DNA from: Porphyromonadaceae bacterium UBA2720
GTDB taxonomy: Bacteria; Bacteroidota; Bacteroidia; Bacteroidales; Muribaculaceae
Assembly: GCA_002353885.1 (NCBI GenBank)
Contig: DEKO01000208.1
Coordinates: 21,347-51,866, forward strand
DNA: 30,520 bases
Direction of reading: 5' to 3'
Part shown: positions 14,117 to 21,889 of the stretch, piece by piece
Numbering within the stretch: the first letter of the stretch is position 1
Layout: every line of letters begins with the position of its first letter
The notes under the pieces: generated by a model
What the model was told of the DNA's origin: nothing
Database searches by the model: none
What the model saw: only the letters and a program-made list of their open reading frames with translations
Position numbers and translations under genes: made by a program

Positions 14117-17100
14117 GCCCAGCATGATGTTGATGACCTCGTTGACATCGGCCACATCGACGTCGGTGTCGCCCTCGGTGACACAGGCTCGACCGGCGTA
14201 ATTGTCAGCGGTGTCCATGCCGAGCATGATGTTGATAATGATGTTGACATCGGCCACATCGACCGAGCCGTCGCCATTGACGTCGCCGCGCAGCCAGCCT
14301 GTGCCGTCGGCCAGGGTGACTTGCATGACGTTGCTCATCTCGGACGTGGTCTGGTCGGTGTAGATGGCCTGTACCTTATAGTTAAATGTGCCATACTGTT
14401 CGAGGCCGGTCACGACATAGCTGTTGTCAGTAATGCCCGTGATGACACGGCTGTGGCTGTCGCCGGTCTCGCTGGCGCGTGCTGGTGCGCTGGCCTGGGT
14501 GGCGTCACCGCTGTAGATCTTGATGTCGTAGAGCAAGGCGCGCTTGTTCATGTCGCTTGCGCCATCGCGTCCGGCAATCGTGATGTTCTGGTTGGCAGCA
14601 GCCTCACAAGGCACGACAACTGTATATTCGGTAATGTCATCGGTTAGGTTGATTTGCTCGCTGGCACTACCGGTCTTGACCTTGAGATAGACGTTCTTGT
14701 CGCTGGTGGAGTAGCTCTTGGCGGTGACCTTGACGGTGACATATCCGCCACTGCTGCTGAGGTCGAGTGCCGGTGTGGTGATGTAGCCTCCAGCGCGGGT
14801 GCGCTCGTTGATGCGCAGGGCGCCATTCTCAAGATAGACATATTTGCCGGTCCAGCCCGGGTTGCTCATGTAGTTGTCCATATAGTTGGCGATGCTTGAC
14901 GTGCTGGTCTGCGTCAATCCGGTGAGGTCTTCGTGCAGCAGCAACTCGGCGCCTTGTGCCTGTTGGTCGACGTAAAGGGTGTAGCTCGACACGTTGGGCA
15001 CAGCGGTCCAGCTGGCGCGGAACGACGTGGGCTGAATCTGTGATGCTTCGTCCATGACAGGTACCTGCTTGCTGATGGTGGCCGTGCCATTGAGCTTGAC
15101 AGTGACGGGATCGAGGCCAGGATAGGTCACCGTGGCCGTAGCCGTGTAGGTGCCGGGGGCCATGGGCTTGAAGTAGACGTTGATGACCGATCCGGCCATG
15201 ATGGAGTAGCCCGAGACCACGGTCTTGCCCAGGCTGAAGTATCCGCTGGGGTCATTGAGTGTGATGGTGGCGTTGGTGTCCTCGTCGAGGAACTGGCCGT
15301 CAATCTGGAAAGAGTTGCGCACCTCGGTGCCCTCGATGGTTGTGAAATTGATCTGGGTGACATCGACGCTGATGGATGCTTCGGTGAGCGTGGTGACAGT
15401 GGTCTGTGCCCATGCGCTCTCTTGTGCAGTGGTGGCGTCGACAGGCACAGCCTTGACCTTGACGGTGTAGGTCTCGCCCATGATGAGGTCGGTGGCGCTG
15501 TAGCTGGTTGCGGTGAGGCCTTCCACCTCAGTGACGATGCTGCCATAGTGGTTGAGCACCTGCAGGGTGAAGGTGGCTGCCGCACCACTATAGGTCCAGC
15601 TAATGTCGAACGACTCGCCGGTGACGTTGGTGGCCTCGGCCAGCACAGGCGTTGGCAGTGCGGGCAGGGTGTTCTGCAGCGTGGTGGCCGTGACGGTGTT
15701 GGACCATGCGCTCTCTTGAGCGGTGGTGGCGTCGACAGGCACGGCCTTGACCTGGAGGGTGTAGGTGGTGGCCGGTGTGAGGCCTGTGACGGTGAACTCC
15801 TTGTCGGTGATGCCCGTGTGATTGGCGACAATGGTGCCGTTCTGGGTCACCTGCAGGGTATAGGTGACCTCGGTAGTGGCGTTGTGGGTCCACGAGGCCT
15901 TGAGCGAGTTCATGGTCACGTCGGTGGCTGCGGCCAGGACTGGCGCGTCGAGTGCGGGCAGTGTGGACGTGCCCTTGACATACCACAGTGATACGGTTCC
16001 GTCGCTGTTGGCGATGATCTCGGTCACGGGCTTGTCGAGGGTTCCAGCGCCGCCGGTGCTGCTTGCCAATTGGCCATTGGCCAGCATGTTGAGCATCGAT
16101 GCCGGTGTCGAGGTGGCTGAGAACTCGTGGTTGCTCTTGCCGTAGCAGTCGGCCTCCTCGTTGTCGACGTTGTCATCGCCGTCGGCCGGGATGATGGTGG
16201 CCAGCTGCATCGCATTGTTGTTGACCGTGTTGGCGGCCCAGCGGTCGGCCACATAGGTGAAGTGTGTGATGAGCAGCCCGTTGTCGGGGATATACTGGTC
16301 CCAGCCTTGTTTCTGGCGGTTCTCGAGGATGAAGTACTCGTTGCTGTTGAGTCCCTTGAGTTGTATGGCCTGGTCGGTGTCGAGCGTCTTCTGGTTCATG
16401 GCCGCGAGGGTGTACTGCGTGTTCTCGACGGGAGTGATGTAGTCAATCCATCCCATGAAGTTCTTCTCGTAGGCGCTATATCCGATGGGTGTGTACCCGT
16501 CGTTGTTGTAGCAGCCGTAGTCCATGAGGCTCCAGTCGCCCATGCCGAAGTAGCCTATGGTGTAGGCGTTGGTCTCGTAGAAATCGGGCAGGCCCAGGCA
16601 GTGCGAGTACTCGTGGCAGAACGTGCCGATGCCGTCGAGAGTTGTGCTGTTGTCGTTCGAGCCGTATGCCTCGTTGAACACGGCAAAGCGGTCGATGGTG
16701 ACCCCATTGCGCGTGAGCGGACCATTGCCGTCGCTGTAGTAGGCACCGGCCGATAGGCTCCAGTTGCAGGGCCATACCGAGCTGGGTACAGTCTGCCAGG
16801 CTTGGGCTTCGCCCACGCCGGCATAGACGACAATGACCACATCGGCCTCGCCGTCACCATCGTTGTCATACTGGCTCCAGTTGACATCGGTGCCGGCAGC
16901 GATGATGGCGTCGTTGACCATCAGCGCTACACCCTTGTCGTTGCCGTAGCTGTCGTTGCCTCCGTAGGTGGCCCTCGAGCTGGGCAGGTTGTAGATGCCA
17001 TAGAACTCAAATTGTGGCTGGTACTTGCCGTTTGACTGGTCGGCAAAGTACTGGTAGGCGCTTGTTGAACCCTGTGTATAGTGGTTCTGTATCTGTGCCA

Positions 17101-17548
17101 TGGTGTGTGTCATCTGCTTGTCAGCAAAGTTGACCAGCAGCACCGGTATGCGTGGCGTGCCAGTGGTGGGCATCTCGGTCTGTCCCACCTTGCGTGGCGT
17201 GGCTGGTGCTCGTCGTGCGCGCGTCTGTGTCTGAGCTGCCAGTGTAATTTTGTCGCCTTGTGCTGCAATGAAGCTGAGTTCTTGTGCGTCGCGGCAGGCA
17301 GCGTCATGTGCCAGTTGGGTAGTGATTCCGCTGGCAGTGCTGTAGTAGAACTTGCCGTCGCCTGCACGTTGCACGGTCAGTCCGTCCTGCGTGAGTATAC
17401 TGTGGTGGAACTCATCGCCCACCATCTGCAGGGTAATCGTCTTACCATCGGCTTGGTTGAAGGTTTTGAAACCTCGTTTGGCTGGCACAGCTTGCATGGT
17501 GCTCACGCACAACAGACAAGCAGTGAGTAGCAATAAGATTTTTTTCAT
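14111..17548 (-). CDS. Secreted M6-family metalloprotease with FnIII domains and C-terminal dockerin-like repeats
   Basis: The 1145-residue protein has a signal peptide (1-20), a propeptide (about 21-115, with the family segment GDEFHHSILTQDGLTV) and an M6 (InhA-like) catalytic domain. The zinc motif is CHEYSHCLGLPDFYE: H312, H316 and D322, with catalytic E313. An Asp-rich DNDGDGEADVVIV stretch (229-241) is typical of M6 enzymes. Two FnIII domains follow at about 550-740, then a beta-sandwich (about 745-830), more FnIII-like sequence split around a jelly-roll module, and two dockerin-like repeats at the end. The first, GDVNGDGSVDVADVN, is complete. The start is MKKILLLLTAC (17548); a Met 21 codons upstream lies in the leader. 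Role inferred: extracellular protein degradation, possibly held on the surface through the dockerin. Confidence 0.9.
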   Translation of the reverse strand: MKKILLLLTACLLCVSTMQAVPAKRGFKTFNQADGKTITLQMVGDEFHHSILTQDGLTVQRAGDGKFYYSTASGITTQLAHDAACRDAQELSFIAAQGDKITLAAQTQTRARRAPATPRKVGQTEMPTTGTPRIPVLLVNFADKQMTHTMAQIQNHYTQGSTSAYQYFADQSNGKYQPQFEFYGIYNLPSSRATYGGNDSYGNDKGVALMVNDAIIAAGTDVNWSQYDNDGDGEADVVIVVYAGVGEAQAWQTVPSSVWPCNWSLSAGAYYSDGNGPLTRNGVTIDRFAVFNEAYGSNDNSTTLDGIGTFCHEYSHCLGLPDFYETNAYTIGYFGMGDWSLMDYGCYNNDGYTPIGYSAYEKNFMGWIDYITPVENTQYTLAAMNQKTLDTDQAIQLKGLNSNEYFILENRQKQGWDQYIPDNGLLITHFTYVADRWAANTVNNNAMQLATIIPADGDDNVDNEEADCYGKSNHEFSATSTPASMLNMLANGQLASSTGGAGTLDKPVTEIIANSDGTVSLWYVKGTSTLPALDAPVLAAATDVTMNSLKASWTHNATTEVTYTLQVTQNGTIVANHTGITDKEFTVTGLTPATTYTLQVKAVPVDATTAQESAWSNTVTATTLQNTLPALPTPVLAEATNVTGESFDISWTYSGAAATFTLQVLNHYGSIVTEVEGLTATSYSATDLIMGETYTVKVKAVPVDATTAQESAWAQTTVTTLTEASISVDVTQINFTTIEGTEVRNSFQIDGQFLDEDTNATITLNDPSGYFSLGKTVVSGYSIMAGSVINVYFKPMAPGTYTATATVTYPGLDPVTVKLNGTATISKQVPVMDEASQIQPTSFRASWTAVPNVSSYTLYVDQQAQGAELLLHEDLTGLTQTSTSSIANYMDNYMSNPGWTGKYVYLENGALRINERTRAGGYITTPALDLSSSGGYVTVKVTAKSYSTSDKNVYLKVKTGSASEQINLTDDITEYTVVVPCEAAANQNITIAGRDGASDMNKRALLYDIKIYSGDATQASAPARASETGDSHSRVITGITDNSYVVTGLEQYGTFNYKVQAIYTDQTTSEMSNVMQVTLADGTGWLRGDVNGDGSVDVADVNIIINIMLGMDTADNYAGRACVTEGDTDVDVADVNEVINIMLGN

Positions 17549-17591
17549 CTTGTTATTAGGAATGTTATAAGGTTTAAGTTTTTTAGCAGTG

Positions 17592-17599
17592 CAAAGATA
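17592..17599 (-). promoter_or_regulatory. -7 box of the M6 protease gene
   Basis: TATCTTTG on the minus strand, with a leader of about 40 bases rich in A and T. Confidence 0.65.
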
Positions 17600-17728
17600 C
17601 GTAAAAATCATCAGCTTGAAGCATTATTGAGCATAATTTCGCCAAAAAGTGCGCTTTTGTCATCAAAAATAGAATAATGCTGGCAAAATGATACAGTTGT
17701 TTGTCGGAATATGTTTTTTGAGCATGGT

Positions 17729-17763
17729 TTTGTTCTGATGTGCGCTAGTTTTTTGTACCTTTG
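17729..17763 (+). promoter_or_regulatory. Promoter next to the HAD phosphatase start
   Basis: A -7 box TACCTTTG (17756-17763) lies eight bases before the ATG at 17772. A TTTG (17729-17732) sits 23 bases upstream, slightly far. The predicted leader is only a few bases. Confidence 0.6.
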
Positions 17764-17771
17764 CAGTCGCA

Positions 17772-18623
17772 ATGATGAACCAACCTTCGACCCATACCCT
17801 GTTTGTCAGCGACATGGACGGCACGCTCATGGGGGCGGACTCGCGTGTTAGCGATCGTTCGACAGCCATCATCAACGACCTGATTGATCATCATCAGCTG
17901 CTGTTCACCATCGCCACTGCCCGCACTACAGCCACTGTGGTGCCGCTGATGCGTGGCATCCATGCCACCTTGCCCATGATCATTCTCTCGGGGGCGGTGC
18001 TGTGGCACCCTGTTGAGCGGCGACTGACCGATGCCCGTTCCATTGATCCGCTGGCAGTGCGGCAAGTGTGCGGCCTCTGTGAGCGGCATGGTGTGCACCC
18101 GATGGTCTATCGTCAGCATGGCAATGTCATCCACACGCACCATTGTGGCACGATGGCCGACTATGAGCGGCAGTTTGTGGATGCTCGGGCTCACACACCC
18201 TATAAGCGGTTTGTCCTCGACGATCCGGACTATGCCACCCATGCCGACCCCACACTGCTCATCTTCGCCATGCTCAAGGGCGATGCGCTCGAGCGCGTCT
18301 ATGCCGACATCCGTCAGCAGGTCGACTGCTCTGCCATCCTCTATCACGACAACACCGACCCTGAGCTGGCATTGCTCGAGGTGTATGCGCCGGGGTGTAC
18401 CAAGGCTGCAGCGATGACGCGCCTGGCTGAGCAGTTGCAGGTGGACCGCGTGGTGGCTTTCGGCGACAACCTCAACGACATAGCCATGCTGCAGGCGGCC
18501 GACCACAGTGTGGCTGTGGCCAATGCTGTGCCGCAGGTGCGTGGGCTGGCGCACGAGGTCATCGGGCCCAACACCGACGACAGTGTGGCGCTCTATCTGT
18601 GGCGCAATGCTTCTGACGCCTAG
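17772..18623 (+). CDS. HAD superfamily hydrolase, Cof/YidA-type phosphatase
   Basis: The 283-residue protein has all four HAD motifs. Motif I is SDMDGTL (D14 nucleophile, D16 acid), motif II is IATAR (T49), motif III is K211 in GCTKAAAM, and motif IV is FGDNLNDIAML (D232, D236). The large cap between residues about 85 and 190 is of the type C2 (Cof) kind. These enzymes remove phosphate from sugar phosphates and cofactors in the cytoplasm; the substrate is not predictable. The start may be either Met of the ATGATG pair at 17772. The stop is followed at once by a C-run palindrome and a heptamer array. Confidence 0.88.
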   Translation: MMNQPSTHTLFVSDMDGTLMGADSRVSDRSTAIINDLIDHHQLLFTIATARTTATVVPLMRGIHATLPMIILSGAVLWHPVERRLTDARSIDPLAVRQVCGLCERHGVHPMVYRQHGNVIHTHHCGTMADYERQFVDARAHTPYKRFVLDDPDYATHADPTLLIFAMLKGDALERVYADIRQQVDCSAILYHDNTDPELALLEVYAPGCTKAAAMTRLAEQLQVDRVVAFGDNLNDIAMLQAADHSVAVANAVPQVRGLAHEVIGPNTDDSVALYLWRNASDA

Positions 18624-18624
18624 T

Positions 18625-18646
18625 CCCCCTAACCCCCTAAAGGGGG
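18625..18646. repeat. C-run palindrome after the HAD gene
   Basis: TCCCCCTAACCCCCTAAAGG begins one base after the stop; CCCCCT (18633-18638) pairs with AGGGGG (18641-18646). Same family as the elements at 3487 and 4323. A T tail is lacking. Confidence 0.7.
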
Positions 18647-18660
18647 AATAATAGTGTGGC

Positions 18661-18709
18661 AACAACTAACAACTAACAACTAGAAACTAACGTCTAAAGT
18701 ATAACGTCT
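18661..18709 (-). repeat. Heptamer array upstream of the polyferredoxin gene
   Basis: Seven 7-base units on the plus strand: AACAACT three times, AGAAACT, AACGTCT, AAAGTAT, AACGTCT. On the minus strand these read as TAG-bearing heptamers (TAGTTTC, TAGACGT), matching units at 10634 and 13935. Confidence 0.8.
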
Positions 18710-18722
18710 AAATAATACTAGG

Positions 18723-20243
18723 ATGCTACGTAAAATTCGTGTAACTCTGGCAGCGGTGTTCTTTGTGGGCATCACGCTGCTGTTGCTTGACTTCACCGGA
18801 ACACTGCACCACTGGTTGGGGTGGATGGCTCGGGTTCAGTTTCTGCCAGCTGTGCTGGCGCTGAACGCCGTTGTGATTATCGGTCTGGTGCTGTTAACCC
18901 TCATCTTCGGGCGCATCTACTGCTCGGTCATCTGTCCACTGGGCGTGATGCAGGACATCATCTCACACTTCAACCGCAAGAAGAACCGGTTCACTCACTC
19001 GCCTGCCATGACCTGGTTGCGACTGGCGATGCTTGTGGTGATGGTTGTGGCTGTGGCCGTTGGCATCGGTTCGCTGGTGGCGTTGTTGGCTCCCTATAGC
19101 AGCTATGGCCGAATCGCTACCAACCTGTTGCAGCCCGTGTATGTGTGGTGCAACAATGGCTTGGCAGCCATAGCCGAGCACTATGACAGTTATGCCTTCT
19201 ACAGTCGTGAGGTGTGGATGCGCAGCTTGCCCACCTTCCTCATCGCGCTGGCCACCTTTGTCATCATCGCTGTACTGGCCTGGCGCGGTGGGCGCACCTA
19301 CTGCAACACCATCTGCCCTGTGGGCACTGTGCTGGGTTATTTGTCCAAGTTTGCTTGGTTCAAGGTCTACTTCGATGCCGACAAGTGCCGCTCGTGCAGC
19401 CTTTGTAGCAAGAATTGCAAGGCCAGCTGCATCGACTACAAGACCCATACGGTTGACTACACTCGCTGCGTGGCTTGTGGCAACTGCCTGGACAAGTGCA
19501 AGTTTGACGCACTGCACTATGGGCATGTCACGAAGCAAGATGCTAGAAGCGAGAAACAAGAAACGAGAAATGAGAAGCAAGAAGCGAGAAGCGAGAAGCA
19601 GGAGCCTAAGACTGACGAGGCACGGCGCGCATTTCTGTTGGGCGGAGCCATTGTGGCTGCCGATGTGGCCCTGGCGCAGGCCGGCAAGAAGGTGGATGGT
19701 GGACTGGCCGTGATCGAGGACAAGCAACCTGCACGTCGCACGGTGCCATTGACCCCTCCGGGCAGCCTCAGCGCCAACAACATGGCGCGACACTGCACCG
19801 CCTGCCAGCTGTGTGTGGCCAAGTGTCCCAACGATGTGTTGCGTCCGTCGACCGACCTCAAGACACTGATGCAGCCCACGATGAGTTATGAGCGTGGCTT
19901 CTGCCGGCCTGAGTGCACACGTTGCAGCGAAGTCTGTCCCGCTGGTGCCATCCGTCCCATCGATGTGGCCCAGAAGAGCAGCATCCAGATTGGTCATGCG
20001 GTGTGGGTGCGCGACAACTGTGTGATTCTGGCCGATGGTGTGGAGTGCGGCAACTGTGCGCGTCACTGTCCGTCACAGGCCATCATGATGGTGCCCAGCG
20101 ATGCCAACGACGACGAGTCGCCCATGGTTCCTGCCGTGGACCGCAGCAAGTGCATCGGTTGCGGTGCCTGCGAGTATGTGTGTCCGGCACGACCGTTCAG
20201 TGCCATCTATGTCGAGGGCAACGAGGTGCATTCTAGTATTTAG
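18723..20243 (+). CDS. Membrane polyferredoxin, NapH-like and NapG-like parts fused
   Basis: The 506-residue protein begins with a NapH/NosR-type membrane part. It has helices near 8-26, 41-63, 98-123 and 170-188, each pair followed by a CxxxCP motif (C67/C71, C194/C198). Two 4Fe-4S motifs follow (C222-C232, C249-C259). After a low-complexity linker (about 272-297) comes RRAFLLGGAIVAADVALA, which looks like an internal twin-arginine signal. A NapG-like part follows with four more Cys clusters (358-368, 398-405, 442-449, 477-487). Role inferred: carries electrons across or along the membrane, quite possibly to the Tat-exported aldo/keto reductase encoded 122 bases downstream. The linker is encoded by an expanded heptamer repeat. 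No -7 box was found directly upstream. Confidence 0.88.
   Translation: MLRKIRVTLAAVFFVGITLLLLDFTGTLHHWLGWMARVQFLPAVLALNAVVIIGLVLLTLIFGRIYCSVICPLGVMQDIISHFNRKKNRFTHSPAMTWLRLAMLVVMVVAVAVGIGSLVALLAPYSSYGRIATNLLQPVYVWCNNGLAAIAEHYDSYAFYSREVWMRSLPTFLIALATFVIIAVLAWRGGRTYCNTICPVGTVLGYLSKFAWFKVYFDADKCRSCSLCSKNCKASCIDYKTHTVDYTRCVACGNCLDKCKFDALHYGHVTKQDARSEKQETRNEKQEARSEKQEPKTDEARRAFLLGGAIVAADVALAQAGKKVDGGLAVIEDKQPARRTVPLTPPGSLSANNMARHCTACQLCVAKCPNDVLRPSTDLKTLMQPTMSYERGFCRPECTRCSEVCPAGAIRPIDVAQKSSIQIGHAVWVRDNCVILADGVECGNCARHCPSQAIMMVPSDANDDESPMVPAVDRSKCIGCGACEYVCPARPFSAIYVEGNEVHSSI
19531..19600 (+). repeat. In-frame heptamer array AGAARYR within the polyferredoxin gene
   Basis: From 19545, eight contiguous exact 7-base units follow the pattern AGAARYR (AGAAGCG, AGAAACA, AGAAACG, AGAAATG, AGAAGCA, AGAAGCG, AGAAGCG, AGAAGCA). 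Two looser units precede them from 19531. Three units make 21 bases, so the product is a 7-residue repeat: ARSEKQE, TRNEKQE, ARSEKQE. Confidence 0.95.
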
Positions 20244-20289
20244 ACTTTAGCTTTTAGTTGTTAGATTTTAGTTTTTAGTTCTTAATTGT
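20241..20289 (+). repeat. Heptamer array starting at the stop codon of the polyferredoxin gene
   Basis: Units from the stop TAG onward: TAGACTT, TAGCTTT, TAGTTGT, TAGATTT, TAGTTTT, TAGTTCT, TAATTGT. Six carry TAG in the same position. Downstream (20290-20340) is an imperfect palindrome around GAGCTTCCCTC and GAGGAGAGCTC. Confidence 0.9.
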
Positions 20290-20365
20290 GGCTGCTCTGA
20301 GCTTCCCTCTCATCAAGGAGGAACGAGGAGAGCTCCGAAACTCGAAACCAAAAAAGTGAAGACCA

Positions 20366-21793
20366 ATGAATAAGAACAACATATCGCGGCGCTCGTTTCT
20401 CAAGGCCCTGGGCCTGGGAGGAGCAGTGGTGGCCGCACCGGCCATCGTCAGTTGCGCCAAGGGCGACAAGCCGACCGATGAACAGGAGCCCCCAGTGGGC
20501 AAGATGACCTACCGCAAGAATCCCAAGACAGGCGAGCAAGTGTCGCTGCTGGGCTACGGCATGATGCGCCTGCCCACCATCAAGCAGAACTCTGCCCGCG
20601 AGGATGGCGATGCCGAAATCGACCAGGACATGGTCAACCAGCAGGTGGACTATGCCATCGCGCATGGCATCAACTACTTCGACACCTCGCCAGCCTATTG
20701 CCAAGGCAAGAGTGAGCGTTGCACGGGCATCGCCCTGGCACGCCACAAGCGCGACGAATACTTCATCGCCACCAAACTGTCTAATTTCAGTCCCGACACA
20801 TGGAGCCAGGAGGCAGGCATTGCCATGTTCCAGAACTCGCTCAAGGAGTTGCAGGTCGACTATGTCGACTATCTGCTGCTGCACGGCATCGGCATGGGCG
20901 ATGATGGCATGGGCGAGTATGAGGAGCGCTATGTCAACAATGGGCTGCTGGACTATCTGTTGGGTCAGCGCGACAAGGGCACGATACGCAACTTGGGGTT
21001 CAGTTACCACGGCGACATTGCTGTGTTTGACCACTTGCTCGAGATGCAGGACAATGGCGAAATCCAATGGGACTTTGTGCAGATTGAGCTGAACTACCTC
21101 GACTGGCATTATGCCAAACAAATCAACGACCGTAACACTGACGCTGAGTATCTCTATGGCGAGCTGGTCAAGCGCAATATTCCCGCTGTGATCATGGAGC
21201 CCTTGCTGGGCGGACGCCTGGCCAAACTGCCCGACCCGCTGGCCAAGAAGCTGCTGGAGCGTGACCCTGAGCACAGCGTGGCGTCGTGGGCGTTCCGCTA
21301 TGCCGGCACACCACAGGGTGTGCTCACTGTGCTGAGCGGCATGACGTTCATGCACCACCTGAAGGAGAACCTGTGCACCTACAGTCCGCTCAAGCCCCTG
21401 ACCGACGCCGAGATGCGCTGGCTCGACACCGAGTTGGCCGGCGAGCTGATGAGCTACAATACCATCCCTTGCAACGACTGCAAGTACTGCATGCCTTGCC
21501 CCTATGGCATCGACATCCCAGCCATCTTTGTGCACTACAACAAGTGTCTGACCGAAGGTAATATCATCCGCGAGGCTCAGTCGAGCGAATATGGCAAGGC
21601 GCGCCGCGCCTTCCTTATCGGCTATGACCGCAGCGTGCCACGTTTGCGTCAGGCCGACCACTGCATCGGTTGCGGGCAGTGCCAGTCGCATTGCCCGCAG
21701 CGCATCCGCATCCCGCAGGAGCTGCAGCGCATCGCAGCCTATGCCGAGGCCATCAAGCAAGGCAAAGACGCTCCTGTTGAGCCGCAGCGATAA
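20366..21793 (+). CDS. Tat-exported aldo/keto reductase with two C-terminal Fe-S motifs, probable lipoprotein
   Basis: The 475-residue protein starts with a twin-arginine signal (SRRSFLKALGLGGAVVAAP). It continues into IVSC at 27-30, which can act as a lipobox. The aldo/keto reductase barrel has the catalytic tetrad: D106 and Y111 in YFDTSPAYCQG, K137 in ATKLS, H173 in LLLHG. The C-terminus holds CNDCKYCMPCPYG (C369, C372, C375, C378) and CIGCGQCQSHCP (C433, C436, C439, C443). AKR proteins with such Fe-S tails are common in anaerobes, but their substrates are mostly unknown. The start ATG 20366 fits the Tat signal. It follows the polyferredoxin gene by 122 bases on the same strand, suggesting a redox pair. 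A terminator follows. Confidence 0.9.
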   Translation: MNKNNISRRSFLKALGLGGAVVAAPAIVSCAKGDKPTDEQEPPVGKMTYRKNPKTGEQVSLLGYGMMRLPTIKQNSAREDGDAEIDQDMVNQQVDYAIAHGINYFDTSPAYCQGKSERCTGIALARHKRDEYFIATKLSNFSPDTWSQEAGIAMFQNSLKELQVDYVDYLLLHGIGMGDDGMGEYEERYVNNGLLDYLLGQRDKGTIRNLGFSYHGDIAVFDHLLEMQDNGEIQWDFVQIELNYLDWHYAKQINDRNTDAEYLYGELVKRNIPAVIMEPLLGGRLAKLPDPLAKKLLERDPEHSVASWAFRYAGTPQGVLTVLSGMTFMHHLKENLCTYSPLKPLTDAEMRWLDTELAGELMSYNTIPCNDCKYCMPCPYGIDIPAIFVHYNKCLTEGNIIREAQSSEYGKARRAFLIGYDRSVPRLRQADHCIGCGQCQSHCPQRIRIPQELQRIAAYAEAIKQGKDAPVEPQR

Positions 21794-21812
21794 GGTTACT
21801 GGCATGAGTTAG

Positions 21813-21856
21813 CAACCGCCAACATTGGGCTATGATGGCTCCAAGGTTGGCGGTTG
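21813..21856. terminator. Hairpin terminator between the aldo/keto reductase and pldA
   Basis: An 11-bp perfect stem (CAACCGCCAAC with GTTGGCGGTTG) has a 22-base loop and a T-rich tail (GTTTAGTTTCTG) on the plus side. Confidence 0.75.
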
Positions 21857-21889
21857 TTTAGTTTCTGTGATGGGGCATGCACGCGTCGA

